Source: Chromatiales bacterium
Lineage (GTDB): Bacteria > Pseudomonadota > Gammaproteobacteria > Thiohalomonadales > Thiohalomonadaceae
Reading direction: 5' to 3'
Assembly (NCBI GenBank): GCA_003251535.1
Contig: QKFD01000022.1
Coordinates: 1-48,721, forward strand
Length of the DNA: 48,721 nt
Shown here: positions 16,985 through 25,735 of the stretch, in pieces
Layout of the letters: each line of letters begins with the position of its first letter
Position numbering within the stretch: position 1 is the first letter of the stretch
The notes under the pieces: model-generated
The model's input: the letters and a program-made list of their open reading frames with translations, nothing else
Databases searched by the model: none
What the model was told of the DNA's origin: nothing
Made by a program: the position numbers and the translations under genes

Positions 16985-18436
16985 ATGTTTTCCTGGCTCA
17001 AGCGATCTTTCGCCAAAAAATTCGGTCTGGCCCCGGCGGTCTCCGCTGGCCCTGCGCCTGCCCCTAGCGATCCCATACCCGTGGCGGAACCGACCGCCAT
17101 AACGGAGGGCTCCCCTGCCATCATTAACCGCACGGAGCATGGTATCTCGCGTATGAATATCAGCGCGAATGCACTCAAGGTGCTCTACCGGTTGCAAAAA
17201 GGGGGATACGAGGCCTATCTGGTGGGTGGCGGGGTGCGCGACCTCCTCCTCGGGCGCGAGCCAAAGGACTTTGATGTCGCCACCAGTGCCACGCCGGAGG
17301 AGGTGCGCGCCCTATTCCGCAACTGCCGCCTCATCGGCCGCCGCTTCCGCTTGGCCCACGTCAGGTTTGGCCAGGAGATTATCGAAGTGGCCACCTTCCG
17401 CGCCCAGCATGTGGTAGAGGAGGGCGAGGAGGAGGCCGCGGCCGGGCGTACCTCTGAGGAGGGGATGATCCTCCGCGACAATGTATGGGGCAACATCGAG
17501 CAGGATGCCTGGCGGCGTGACTTTACCGTTAATGCCCTCTACTACAACATCGCCGACTTTTCGGTCGTGGACTACACGGGCGGTGTGGAGGATCTAAAGG
17601 AGGGGCGGCTACGGATCATCGGCGACCCCGAGCTACGGTTCCGCGAGGACCCCGTGCGGATGCTGCGGGCCGTGCGTTTTGCCGGCAAGCTCGGTTTTCG
17701 CATCGACGAGCGCTCGGAGCAGGTGATCTATGCCGCAGGTCACCTCCTGCGGGCGGTGCCTTCGGCCCGGCTGTTTGACGAGTGTTTGAAGATGTTCCAC
17801 GCCGGTTATGCCGTGGAGACCTTCGAGCTGTTACGCCACTACCGCCTGTTTGAACACCTGTTCCCCGATACGGAGGAGGCGCTGGCCCACGAGGAGCACG
17901 GCTTCCCCATCACCTTTGTCAGTCGCGCGTTGGAGAATACCGATCTCCGTATCCAGGAGGGGAAGGGGGTCACTCCGGCCTTCCTGTTCGCCGCCCTGCT
18001 ATGGGAGCCGGCCCGGTTGCGGTCGGAGCAGCTCCAGGCAGAGGGGGTGCCCCCGGTACCGGCGATGCAGCAGGCGGGTGAGGAGACGGTGGGGCGGCAG
18101 GTCAAATCGGTCGCCTTTCCCAAGCGCTTTACCCTCCAGGCGCGGGAGATCTGGGAGATGCAGGAGCGACTGCCGCGCCGCAACGGCAAGGCTCCTCTGC
18201 GGCTGTTGGAGCACCCTCGATTCCGGGCCGGTTATGACTTCCTGCTGCTGCGCGCCGAGAGCGGTGAGCCGGTGGCAGAACTGGCGGAGTGGTGGACCCG
18301 TTTTCAGGCGAGCGACGACGCTGGCCGGGCCCGGCTCTTGGCCGGGAATCCAGCAGATGTAAAGCGCCGTAAACGGCGGCGGCGCAGCAGTAGTCGGCGG
18401 CAACGCCCGGCGGGCGAATCAGGCCCAACCGAGTGA
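16985..18436 (+). CDS. pcnB: Poly(A) polymerase I
   Basis: The 483-residue nucleotidyltransferase adds 3' poly(A) tails that promote RNA decay. After a variable Pro/Ala-rich N-terminus (20-45) comes the catalytic head: YLVGGGVRDLLLGREPKDFDVAT (about 77-99) with the DxD metal pair, RRFRLAHVRFG (about 120) and RRDFTVNALYYN (about 178). Then RDPVRMLRAVRFAGKLGF (about 222) follows. The tail is strongly basic (KRRKRRRRSSSRRQR), as in other PcnB proteins, and likely binds RNA. An ATG at 16922 is in frame but lies inside the tRNA, so 16985 is chosen. The last 4 bp overlap folK. Confidence 0.95.
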   Translation: MFSWLKRSFAKKFGLAPAVSAGPAPAPSDPIPVAEPTAITEGSPAIINRTEHGISRMNISANALKVLYRLQKGGYEAYLVGGGVRDLLLGREPKDFDVATSATPEEVRALFRNCRLIGRRFRLAHVRFGQEIIEVATFRAQHVVEEGEEEAAAGRTSEEGMILRDNVWGNIEQDAWRRDFTVNALYYNIADFSVVDYTGGVEDLKEGRLRIIGDPELRFREDPVRMLRAVRFAGKLGFRIDERSEQVIYAAGHLLRAVPSARLFDECLKMFHAGYAVETFELLRHYRLFEHLFPDTEEALAHEEHGFPITFVSRALENTDLRIQEGKGVTPAFLFAALLWEPARLRSEQLQAEGVPPVPAMQQAGEETVGRQVKSVAFPKRFTLQAREIWEMQERLPRRNGKAPLRLLEHPRFRAGYDFLLLRAESGEPVAELAEWWTRFQASDDAGRARLLAGNPADVKRRKRRRRSSSRRQRPAGESGPTE

Positions 18437-18918
18437 CGGTTGTTGCCTATATCGGCCTCGGTAGCAACCTCGCCGATCCACCGCAGCAGCTGCGCCAGGC
18501 CCTCGCGGCCCTCAACCAGCTGCCCACCAGCCGCCTGCTGTGCCACTCCTCCCTCTACCGCTCGGCCCCTATGGGGCCGGCGGATCAACCCGATTATGTC
18601 AACGCGGTCGCCGCCCTGGAGACCGCCCTGGCACCGCTGCAACTGCTCGATGAGTTGCAGGCCATTGAGGCGCGGCAGGGGCGGGTGCGGGCGGAGCGTT
18701 GGGGGCCGCGTACCTTAGATCTTGATCTACTGCTCTATTCCGACACCCTTATCGATCACCCGCGCTTGCAGGTTCCCCATCCTGGCATCCCCGCGCGGGA
18801 GTTTGTCCTCTATCCGTTGGCAGAGATCGCCCCAGAGTTACAACTGCCGGGGTTAGGGGCGCTGACGGAGCTTCTGGCCCACTGCCCGAACCGTGGACTC
18901 GCCGTGATCGGTGCGTGA
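18433..18918 (+). CDS. folK: 2-amino-4-hydroxy-6-hydroxymethyldihydropteridine pyrophosphokinase
   Basis: The 161-residue HPPK transfers pyrophosphate from ATP to the pterin alcohol in folate synthesis. Motifs: YIGLGSNLADP at the start, SSLYRSAPMGPADQPDYVN (about 37-55), the ATP/Mg block RWGPRTLDLDLLLY (about 92-105) with both catalytic Asp residues, and VPHPGI..REFVL (about 115-127). The GTG start overlaps the pcnB stop in GTGA. It fits functionally with folE2 and the pan genes. Confidence 0.95.
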   Translation: MTVVAYIGLGSNLADPPQQLRQALAALNQLPTSRLLCHSSLYRSAPMGPADQPDYVNAVAALETALAPLQLLDELQAIEARQGRVRAERWGPRTLDLDLLLYSDTLIDHPRLQVPHPGIPAREFVLYPLAEIAPELQLPGLGALTELLAHCPNRGLAVIGA

Positions 18919-19014
18919 TATCCTGCTGTCCCGCGCTAAGCGGGGGCAGCAGCCGGTGGTGCCACCCCCTGCCATCCCCGACCTTCAACCCCATCCTGGA
19001 GCCATGACTGAACG

Positions 19015-19671
19015 ATGCCGAGCAGCGAGGCGCGCCGTTTTATAGTCGTTGAGGGGCCGATTGGGGTTGGGAAGACCACTTTGGCGCGGCGTCTGGCGCA
19101 CACCTTCGGCTGTGAGCTGCTGTTGGAGGCGCCGGAGCAGAACCCCTTTCTTGATCGCTTCTACCGCGACATGCGCAGTGCCGCCTTTCAGACCCAGCTC
19201 TCGTTCCTACTCCAGCGGGCGCGGCAGCTAGAGGCGCTACGGCAGACCGATCTCTTTCTTCCCGTCCAGGTGGCCGATTTTCTGATAGAGAAGGATCGCC
19301 TGTTCGCCAGCCTGACGCTAGATGAGGCGGAGATGCGGCTCTATGACCAGGTATATGCCCACCTCACCCTCCAGGCCCCCACTCCCGATCTAGTGATCTA
19401 CCTCCACGCCCCGGTAGAGCTGCTGCTGGAGCGCATTGCCAGCCGTGGGCGCCCCTATGAGCGGGAGATCTCGCCGGAGTATGTTGCCCGAGTGGCCGCG
19501 GCCTATGCACGCACCTTCCAGGAGTTTGATACGGCTCCACTGTTGATGGTCGATAGCGCCCAGACCGATCTCCTGCGGAACGATGCGGATTACGCACTAC
19601 TGTTACAGCAGATCGACTCGATCCAGTCGGGTCGCCACCACTTCCATGCCGTCGCTGCGAGGTTTTCATGA
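19015..19671 (+). CDS. Deoxynucleoside kinase (dGK/dAK family)
   Basis: The 218-residue P-loop kinase has Walker A GPIGVGKTTLARRL (residues 14-27), the substrate Glu/Asp region LEAPEQNPFLDRFY (36-49), QTQLSFLLQRA-RQL (59-71) and the lid RGRPYEREI (143-151). It phosphorylates deoxynucleosides for salvage. The folK-kinase-panB order recurs in gammaproteobacteria. Its stop overlaps the panB start (ATGA). Whether it prefers dG, dA or dC cannot be told. Confidence 0.85.
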   Translation: MPSSEARRFIVVEGPIGVGKTTLARRLAHTFGCELLLEAPEQNPFLDRFYRDMRSAAFQTQLSFLLQRARQLEALRQTDLFLPVQVADFLIEKDRLFASLTLDEAEMRLYDQVYAHLTLQAPTPDLVIYLHAPVELLLERIASRGRPYEREISPEYVARVAAAYARTFQEFDTAPLLMVDSAQTDLLRNDADYALLLQQIDSIQSGRHHFHAVAARFS

Positions 19672-20492
19672 GTCAGATCACGCTTGCTACTCTGCGCCAG
19701 ATGAAGGCGCGGGGGGAGAAGTTCGCCTCCCTCACCGCCTACGACGCCAGTTTTGCCCGTATCTTTGATGCCGCAGGGGTGGAGGTGCTACTGGTGGGTG
19801 ACTCTCTGGGGATGGTATTCCAGGGGCAGGAGAGCACTCTGCCGGTGACTGTGACAGAGATGGTCTACCATACCGCCTGCGTGCGGCGTGGGGCCCAGCG
19901 GGCCCTGGTGATGGCCGATATGCCATTCATGAGCTGTGCCAATCCGGAGTTGGCGCTGATGAATGTCGGGCGGGTAATGCAGGAGGGGGGGGCCCACATA
20001 GTCAAGATCGAGGGGGGGGCCATCATGTTGGACACGGTGCGGCTACTCGCTGCCCACGGGATCCCCATCTGCTCCCACCTGGGGTTGCTGCCGCAGCGGG
20101 TCAATAAGATGGGGGGCTACCGGGTGCAGGGGCGGGATGAGGCCTCCGCAGCGGCTATCCTCGGTGATGCCCAAGCGTTGGTGGCCGCAGGGGCCGACAT
20201 GCTGCTATTGGAGTGTGTCCCGGCCGATCTGGCGCAGGAGGTGAGTTCGGCAGTGGAGGTGCCGGTCATCGGGATCGGGGCCGGTGCCGGCTGTGACGGC
20301 CAGGTGTTAGTGAGCTACGACATACTCAACATCACCCTGGGTAAAACACCCAAATTTGCCAAGGATTTCCTTGCCGCCGCCGGTTCAGTGCAGGGGGCGG
20401 TGGAGCGCTATGTAGCGGAGGTCAAGGGGGGTACCTTCCCGGCGGAAGAGCACACCTTCAAGTCGAGTGTTGTGGCGCCTCCCGTGTCATAA
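19668..20492 (+). CDS. panB: 3-methyl-2-oxobutanoate hydroxymethyltransferase
   Basis: The 274-residue TIM-barrel enzyme adds a hydroxymethyl group from 5,10-methylene-THF to ketoisovalerate, giving ketopantoate. Present are [23 protein letters not shown] split near the start, LVGDSLGMV with the Mg-binding Asp (about 42-50), DMPFMS (about 84), KIEGG (about 114), CSHLGLLPQ (about 137) and IGIGAG (about 199). It is translationally coupled to the kinase upstream. Confidence 0.97.
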   Translation: MSQITLATLRQMKARGEKFASLTAYDASFARIFDAAGVEVLLVGDSLGMVFQGQESTLPVTVTEMVYHTACVRRGAQRALVMADMPFMSCANPELALMNVGRVMQEGGAHIVKIEGGAIMLDTVRLLAAHGIPICSHLGLLPQRVNKMGGYRVQGRDEASAAAILGDAQALVAAGADMLLLECVPADLAQEVSSAVEVPVIGIGAGAGCDGQVLVSYDILNITLGKTPKFAKDFLAAAGSVQGAVERYVAEVKGGTFPAEEHTFKSSVVAPPVS

Positions 20493-20530
20493 GGGGGGAA
20501 GATGGCGACTGTAACCCTGGAGGTATATCG

Positions 20531-21424
20531 ATGCAGACCGTTTCTACCATCGCCGAGGTCCGCGCACGGGTAGCGCGCTGGCGTGAGGCGGCCGAGCGTG
20601 TAGCGCTGGTGCCCACGATGGGGAATCTCCATGATGGCCACATTGCGCTGGTGCGGCAGGCGCGCAGTCATGCCGATCGTGTGGTGGTCTCCATCTTTGT
20701 CAATCCGCTTCAGTTTGGGCCAAATGAGGACTTCTCCGCCTATCCGCGGACCCCAGAGCAGGATGCGGAGCGGCTGGCCGAGGCCGGTGCTGACCTGCTG
20801 TTTTTGCCGCAGGAGCAGGAGATCTACCCCCATGGCCGGCAGGGGACCACCATCGTTGAGGTCCCGGGGATCTCTGAGATCCTCTGCGGGGCATCGCGGC
20901 CAGGCCACTTTCGAGGGGTGGCCACGGTGGTGACCAAGCTGTTCAACATAGTGGGTCCCGATGTGGCGCTGTTTGGGGAGAAGGATTTCCAGCAGCTGTT
21001 AGTGATTCGGCGGCTGGTGGCCGATCTCAATCTGCCGCTGGCGATCCGCGGGGTCCCCATTGTGCGGGAGGCGGATGGCCTGGCTATGAGTTCTCGCAAT
21101 GGCTATCTCTCCAGCGCTGAACGGGCATCTGCCCCGGGCCTCTATCGGGCCCTACAGGAGGGGGCGGCCCGGTTACTGGCGGGGGAGCAGGTCTACAGAG
21201 AGGTGGAGGAGGCGATGGCCCATTCGATAGTGGTTGCCGGCCTGCAACCTGACTATGTCACCATTCGCCGGCGAGAGGATCTCGCTGAACCGGCGATGGG
21301 AGAGCGCGATTTGGTGATCCTGGCAGCGGCCCGTTTGGGGCGAACGCGGTTAATAGATAACCTCGCTGTCACCGTTCCATCACCTTCGGGCATTGAACCA
21401 CCCGTCCCTAGCGGCGATAATTGA
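20531..21424 (+). CDS. panC: Pantothenate synthetase
   Basis: The 297-residue enzyme joins pantoate and beta-alanine with ATP. The class-I signature is intact: [16 protein letters not shown] (about 27-42) with HIGH-like [21 protein letters not shown] (about 57-73), [15 protein letters not shown] (about 126-140), GEKDFQQL (about 150) and [12 protein letters not shown] (about 184-195) with the KMSKS-like segment. GGAGG precedes the ATG by 8 bp, 38 bp after panB. Confidence 0.97.
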   Translation: MQTVSTIAEVRARVARWREAAERVALVPTMGNLHDGHIALVRQARSHADRVVVSIFVNPLQFGPNEDFSAYPRTPEQDAERLAEAGADLLFLPQEQEIYPHGRQGTTIVEVPGISEILCGASRPGHFRGVATVVTKLFNIVGPDVALFGEKDFQQLLVIRRLVADLNLPLAIRGVPIVREADGLAMSSRNGYLSSAERASAPGLYRALQEGAARLLAGEQVYREVEEAMAHSIVVAGLQPDYVTIRRREDLAEPAMGERDLVILAAARLGRTRLIDNLAVTVPSPSGIEPPVPSGDN

Positions 21425-21461
21425 CCGTTCCGGTTTTCAACGGACACAGGACAGAGCTTCC

Positions 21462-21842
21462 ATGCAGTCAACGATGCTGAAAGCCAAACTACACCGGGCG
21501 CGCGTGACCCATGCCGAGCTCGAGTACGAAGGCTCCTGCGCCATTGATGAGACGCTACTCGCGGCCTCTGGGATCCGCGAGTATGAGCAGATCCACATCT
21601 ACAATGTGACCAATGGCGAGCGTTTCATCACTTACGCGATTCGGGCCGAGGCGGGGTCCGGGGTGATCTCCGTCAATGGGGCCGCCGCGCACAAGGCGCA
21701 GCCAGGTGATATCGTCATCATCTGCGCCTATACCATGTTGAGCCAACAGGAGTTGGCCCAATTCAAACCGTCGTTGATCTACGTCGACGAGCACAACTGC
21801 ATTGCCCGTATCGGCCACGCCATCCCGGTACAGGCCGCTTGA
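21462..21842 (+). CDS. panD: Aspartate 1-decarboxylase precursor
   Basis: The 126-residue pro-enzyme makes beta-alanine for PanC. It cleaves itself between Gly24 and Ser25 (YEGSCAID) to create the pyruvoyl cofactor. The adjacent AYTML..EL and the NVTNGERF substrate loop are typical. The start [13 protein letters not shown] at 21462 is chosen, since an ATG at 21393 would add 23 residues inside panC. It completes panB-panC-panD. Confidence 0.97.
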   Translation: MQSTMLKAKLHRARVTHAELEYEGSCAIDETLLAASGIREYEQIHIYNVTNGERFITYAIRAEAGSGVISVNGAAAHKAQPGDIVIICAYTMLSQQELAQFKPSLIYVDEHNCIARIGHAIPVQAA

Positions 21843-21850
21843 CGCGGCAG

Positions 21851-21881
21851 GGGCCGTGGCCGGAACCACCGGCCATGGCCC
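21851..21881. terminator. Strong hairpin between convergent panD and the SAP gene
   Basis: A 13-bp stem (21851-21863 against 21869-21881, one G-U type mismatch, loop AACCA) fills the 60-bp gap. No T-run follows on either strand, so it may end transcription with Rho or protect 3' ends from both sides. Confidence 0.55.
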
Positions 21882-21902
21882 TGAACCGCGCACCTCCGCC
21901 CT

Positions 21903-22100
21903 CTATACCCCTTTCTGAGCCTCCAAGCACTCCTCTAACCAGAGACAGTTGCGCTGTACGCAGCTGCCAGAGGCGCTGCCGAAACAGGTGAAGTGGCCCT
22001 CTGCGCGCTGGATGGCGCGGATGAGGTCCGCCTTCGTGAACCGCTCTGTGGTGTGCACTCCCTTGGCATGGGCGATATCGAGGATCTCTTGACGTTGCAT
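21903..22100 (-). CDS. Small SAP-domain protein with four cysteines
   Basis: The 65-residue protein has a SAP-like helix-loop-helix (about 3-34: EILDIAHAKGV..TERFTKADLIRAIQRAEG). In other proteins that motif binds DNA or RNA. A compact cysteine-rich tail follows: Cys39, Cys47, Cys52 and Cys58 (FTCFG, GSCVQRNCLW, EECL). I recall similar short proteins in gammaproteobacteria, always with a C-x-G...C...NCLW...C tail. The four cysteines could hold zinc or an Fe-S cluster (inference). The start at 22100 is taken because codons upstream (to an ATG at 22211) are unlike coding sequence. Confidence 0.75.
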   Translation of the reverse strand: MQRQEILDIAHAKGVHTTERFTKADLIRAIQRAEGHFTCFGSASGSCVQRNCLWLEECLEAQKGV

Positions 22101-22613
22101 GGTTACACCCTCGCGCAGCTGACGGGTGGGATGGCCCGCACCCGGCAATATAGGAGAGTTGGGGGACGGGATCCAAATAAATTGTGAGATCGATTTCACA
22201 CTCCCACCCACCTCCCATAGGCCGCTAACGGGCCAGCACTCCTATATATCTAGTGTACGGTTCACTCCTGGCTGGCCTCGGCCGCAGGCCACGGTTGTCG
22301 GCGGATCCATGCGTTGGCTATCCGTGGTGGTGCGGGGTGAGCGGCTAAGCTCTATGGCATGGGTGATCCATTGAACACCTCCCTCGCACCGGCGTGGGGG
22401 GAGGCGGAGCGCCAAGCGCGGAGGGGCAATGGTCATGGAGGGGGTATATAAATTCTGGGCCGGCGGGCGTGTTGGGTCACCCTCCTCGTCGGCCTCCTAT
22501 CTGCTATCCCGAGTGGGTGGCGGGTAGGGGAATAGGGGCCACCCGGCGGGCCAACTCATGGTGGTTATGGGTCCCGCCAGGCACAACTACCAACACCAAC
22601 AGAGGGCAATATC
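22101..22613. other. 513-bp divergent regulatory region between the SAP gene and tal
   Basis: It holds the 18-bp palindrome at 22183-22200, a TATATA-rich segment at 22243-22250 and a TATAAA hexamer at 22447-22452 that may be the tal -10 box (its -35 is unclear). No convincing coding sequence; the open frames on both strands are low-complexity Arg/Pro/Gly readings. Confidence 0.5.
22183..22200. promoter_or_regulatory. 18-bp palindrome, candidate operator
   Basis: TGTGAGATCGATTTCACA is palindromic at 16 of 18 positions. It has CRP-like half sites (TGTGA/TCACA), but 8 bp apart rather than the 6 bp of CRP. It lies 83 bp upstream of the SAP gene start. Confidence 0.5.
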
Positions 22614-23732
22614 GTGAATCGATTGCGGCAGCTTCAAGACCACGGCCAGAGTGTCTGGATCGACAATCTCGCCCGCCAGATGGTGCGTAGTGGAGAGCTG
22701 AAGAGGCGCGCTGACGAGGAGGGGATTCGGGGCGTGACCTCCAATCCGGTAATCTTCCACAAGGCCATCTCCGGTAGTGCCGAGTATGACCAGCAGATTG
22801 CCGAACTCTTTGCCCAAGGCAAGGGCACCAAAGAGGTATATGAGGCGCTGGTGACCACCGATGTGCGCGAGGCGTGCGATGCGTTGCGGCCGGTGTGGGA
22901 GGCGACGGGTGGACGGGAGGGGTTTGTCAGCCTGGAGGTGTCACCCCTGCTGGCACGCGATACCCAGGGTTCCATCCAAGAGGCGCGCTACCTGCATAGC
23001 TGGGTCGATCGTCCCAATCTGATGATCAAGATCCCCGGTACGGTTGAGGGGATCCCCGCTGCGGAGCAGCTGATCTACGAAGGGATCGACGTCAACATCA
23101 CCCTGCTCTTTGCCGTGGATCGCTATGAGGCGGTGGCTGAGGCCTATATGCGGGCCCTGGAGCGGCGCCTCGCCGAGGGCAAGGCGATCGATCGCAGCGC
23201 CTCGGTCGCCAGCTTCTTCCTCTCCCGCATCGATGTCCTCGTGGATGAGCGGCTCTCCGCCATGGTCGATGGTGAGAGCCACCCTGGTTGCCCCCCGGTG
23301 CCGCAATCCCTGTTGGGCAAGGCGGCAGTGGCCAATGCCAAACTGGCCTATCAGGTGAGTCTGCGGCTTGGGGCGGGCGAGCGCTGGCGGGGTTTGGCCG
23401 CCAAGGGGGCCCATCCCCAGCGGCTGCTGTGGGCCAGTACCAGCACCAAGAATCCGAAGTATCAGGACACCATGTATGTTGAACCGTTGGTGGGGCCGCA
23501 TACGGTGAACACCATGCCGAATGAGACCATCGCCGCGGTATTAGATCACGGCAATATCCAGCCCAACACGGTGACCCAAGGGCTCTCTGAGGCCCATCAG
23601 GTGATGGAAGATCTGGCCAAACTCGGTATCGATATGCGACAGGTCACCGACCAGCTGGAGGAGGAGGGGATCGATAAATTCGTCAAGCCGTTTGAGGCGC
23701 TGTTGGCGTTGATCGAGTCGAAGCGCGCATAG
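22614..23732 (+). CDS. tal: Transaldolase
   Basis: The 372-residue enzyme of the long TalAB-like (class tal, roughly 370-residue) group exchanges dihydroxyacetone units in the pentose phosphate pathway. Seen are QSVWIDNLAR (about 12), GVTSNPVIFHKA (about 40), FVSLEVSPLLA (about 103), the Schiff-base Lys in LMIKIPGT (about 136-143), DVNITLLFAVDRYEAV (about 158) and ASTSTKNPKY (about 284). The start is a GTG with AGAGGG 9 bp upstream. The gene is separated from glyA by about 150 bp, so it may be its own unit. Confidence 0.94.
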   Translation: MNRLRQLQDHGQSVWIDNLARQMVRSGELKRRADEEGIRGVTSNPVIFHKAISGSAEYDQQIAELFAQGKGTKEVYEALVTTDVREACDALRPVWEATGGREGFVSLEVSPLLARDTQGSIQEARYLHSWVDRPNLMIKIPGTVEGIPAAEQLIYEGIDVNITLLFAVDRYEAVAEAYMRALERRLAEGKAIDRSASVASFFLSRIDVLVDERLSAMVDGESHPGCPPVPQSLLGKAAVANAKLAYQVSLRLGAGERWRGLAAKGAHPQRLLWASTSTKNPKYQDTMYVEPLVGPHTVNTMPNETIAAVLDHGNIQPNTVTQGLSEAHQVMEDLAKLGIDMRQVTDQLEEEGIDKFVKPFEALLALIESKRA

Positions 23733-23820
23733 CCACCGCCAGGTGCGGGGGGGCCTACAGTCGCCACCATGGGGGATTGGGCGCCTCCCCGACCACCATG
23801 CAATCGCCCCCCGGATCAGT

Positions 23821-23826
23821 TAGTAT
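23821..23826 (+). promoter_or_regulatory. Possible -10 element of the glyA operon
   Basis: TAGTAT (4 of 6 matches) lies just upstream of a leader hairpin and 61 bp before the glyA start. No clear -35. Confidence 0.3.
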
Positions 23827-23836
23827 TTGCTACTTT

Positions 23837-23856
23837 TTCCCGGGGCCACCCGGGAA
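23837..23856 (+). other. Leader hairpin upstream of glyA
   Basis: TTCCCGGG and CCCGGGAA form a perfect 8-bp stem with a GCCA tetraloop, near the predicted transcript 5' end and 30 bp before the glyA ATG. It could protect the mRNA; it does not resemble a glycine or THF riboswitch. Confidence 0.45.
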
Positions 23857-23886
23857 GTGGATCTTTCTAGCGATCGGGGGCGTTCC

Positions 23887-25143
23887 ATGTTCACCAAAGA
23901 GATGCATATTGCCGGGTATGACGATGAGTTGTGGCAGGCGATGGAGAGCGAGCGGCAGCGCCAGGAGGAACACATCGAGCTCATCGCCTCCGAAAACTAC
24001 ACCAGCCCGCGGGTCCTGGAGGCCCAGGGTTCGGTACTGACCAATAAGTACGCCGAGGGCTATCCGGGCAAGCGCTACTACGGCGGCTGTGAGTTTGTCG
24101 ATGTGGCCGAGCAGCTGGCCATCGATCGTGCCAAGGAGCTGTTCGGCGCGGCTTACGTCAACGTCCAGCCCCACTCCGGTTCCCAGGCCAACGCCGCGGT
24201 CTATATGGCACTGCTGGAGCCGGGTGACACGGTGCTCGGCATGTCTCTGGCCCACGGTGGCCACCTCACCCATGGGGCCAAGGTCAACTTCTCCGGCAAG
24301 CTCTACCACGCGGTGCAGTATGGCCTCGATCCCGCCACCGGCGAGATCGACTACGAAGAGGTGGCACGCCTGGCCCAGGAGCACAAGCCGAAGATGATCG
24401 TCGCCGGCTTCTCCGCCTACTCTCGGGTGGTCGATTGGCAGCGCTTCCGCGAGATTGCCGATGCCGTGGGGGCCTATCTGTTTGTGGACATGGCCCACGT
24501 CGCCGGCCTGATCGCGGCAGGGGTCTATCCCAGCCCGGTGGCCATTGCGGATGTCACCACCACCACCACCCACAAGACCCTGCGTGGTCCCCGTGGGGGC
24601 CTCATCCTCGCCCGCGGGAATCCCGAGATCGAAAAGAAGCTCCAGTCCCTGGTCTTCCCCGGGACCCAGGGCGGGCCGTTGATGCATGTGATCGCCGCCA
24701 AGGCGGTCGCCTTCAAGGAGGCGCTGGAGCCGGAGTTCAAGGACTATCAGGCGCAGGTGGTGGCCAACGCCCGTGCCATGGCCGAGGTGTTCATCGAACG
24801 GGGCTACGATGTGGTCTCCGGCGGCACCGATAACCACCTGTTTCTGGTCTCCCTGATCAAGAAGGGGTTGACCGGTAAAGAGGTGGACGCCGCCCTGGGA
24901 CGCGCTTACATCACCGTCAACAAGAACTCGGTCCCCAATGACCCACAATCCCCCTTCGTCACCTCCGGGATTCGGGTGGGGAGCCCGGCCATCACCACCC
25001 GTGGATTCAAGGAGGCGGAGAGCCGCGAACTGAGCGGCTGGATCTGCGACATCATGGATGCCGTGGGTGATGAGGCGGTTGAGGCGCGGGTGCGTCAGCA
25101 GGTGCTGGAGCTGTGCGCCCGCTTCCCGGTCTACGGGCGTTGA
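23887..25143 (+). CDS. glyA: Serine hydroxymethyltransferase
   Basis: The 418-residue PLP enzyme interconverts serine and glycine, supplying one-carbon units. It follows the E. coli sequence closely: [14 protein letters not shown] (about 28-41), [15 protein letters not shown] (about 58-72), [10 protein letters not shown], the PLP Lys in [14 protein letters not shown] (about 222-235) and [12 protein letters not shown] (about 355). The start [16 protein letters not shown] parallels the usual N-terminus, so the ATG at 23887 is preferred over 23827. nrdR follows after 18 bp. Confidence 0.98.
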   Translation: MFTKEMHIAGYDDELWQAMESERQRQEEHIELIASENYTSPRVLEAQGSVLTNKYAEGYPGKRYYGGCEFVDVAEQLAIDRAKELFGAAYVNVQPHSGSQANAAVYMALLEPGDTVLGMSLAHGGHLTHGAKVNFSGKLYHAVQYGLDPATGEIDYEEVARLAQEHKPKMIVAGFSAYSRVVDWQRFREIADAVGAYLFVDMAHVAGLIAAGVYPSPVAIADVTTTTTHKTLRGPRGGLILARGNPEIEKKLQSLVFPGTQGGPLMHVIAAKAVAFKEALEPEFKDYQAQVVANARAMAEVFIERGYDVVSGGTDNHLFLVSLIKKGLTGKEVDAALGRAYITVNKNSVPNDPQSPFVTSGIRVGSPAITTRGFKEAESRELSGWICDIMDAVGDEAVEARVRQQVLELCARFPVYGR

Positions 25144-25161
25144 TGGCCGCTGGAGGCGACC

Positions 25162-25683
25162 GTGCGTTGCCCCTTCTGTAGTGCGCCGGAGACCAAGGTA
25201 GTCGATTCCCGCCTCGCCAACGAGGGGGATGCGGTGCGTCGTCGGCGCGAGTGCCTCACCTGTGCCGCCCGCTTCACCACCTTTGAGCACGCCGAACTGG
25301 TGCTGCCGCAGGTGGTGAAACGGGATGGCACGCGGGCACCGTTCGATGACAAGAAACTCAGGGCCGGCATGGATCGCGCCTTGGAGAAGCGGCCGGTGGC
25401 GGCGGAGGCGGTGGAGGCGGCCATCAACCGCATCCACAAGCGCATCCATGCCCTGGGGGAGAGGGAGGTCCCTACGGCCAAGGTGGGGGAGTGGGTGATG
25501 GCGGAGCTGCGGCAGTTAGATGAGGTGGCCTATGTCCGCTTCGCCTCGGTCTATCGCCGTTTCCAGGATCTCTCCGCCTTCCGCGAGGAGATCGATCGCC
25601 TACAGAACGAACCCTCTCCCGAGGCGGCCCGCAGCCAACTACCCCTACTGGAAGGTGAGCAGGGGCGGCGCGGTGGTGGCTAG
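25162..25683 (+). CDS. nrdR: Transcriptional repressor NrdR
   Basis: The 173-residue repressor of ribonucleotide reductase genes has an N-terminal zinc ribbon (CPFC at 3-6, CLTC at 31-34), then an ATP-cone domain from about residue 47 ([16 protein letters not shown]) that senses ATP/dATP. The C-terminus (after about 150) is longer and low in complexity. The GTG start has GGAGG 6 bp upstream. Placement after glyA and before ribD is conserved. Confidence 0.96.
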   Translation: MRCPFCSAPETKVVDSRLANEGDAVRRRRECLTCAARFTTFEHAELVLPQVVKRDGTRAPFDDKKLRAGMDRALEKRPVAAEAVEAAINRIHKRIHALGEREVPTAKVGEWVMAELRQLDEVAYVRFASVYRRFQDLSAFREEIDRLQNEPSPEAARSQLPLLEGEQGRRGGG

Positions 25684-25735
25684 TCCACCCCGTTACCATC
25701 CCAGCCTGCCGTCTCTGCCAGCGTAAAGGTATCCC

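Noticed and set aside
23830-25449. 539-codon minus-strand open frame across glyA
   Set aside because: Antisense shadow of a GC-rich conserved gene; no recognisable domain, while the plus strand is clearly glyA and nrdR.
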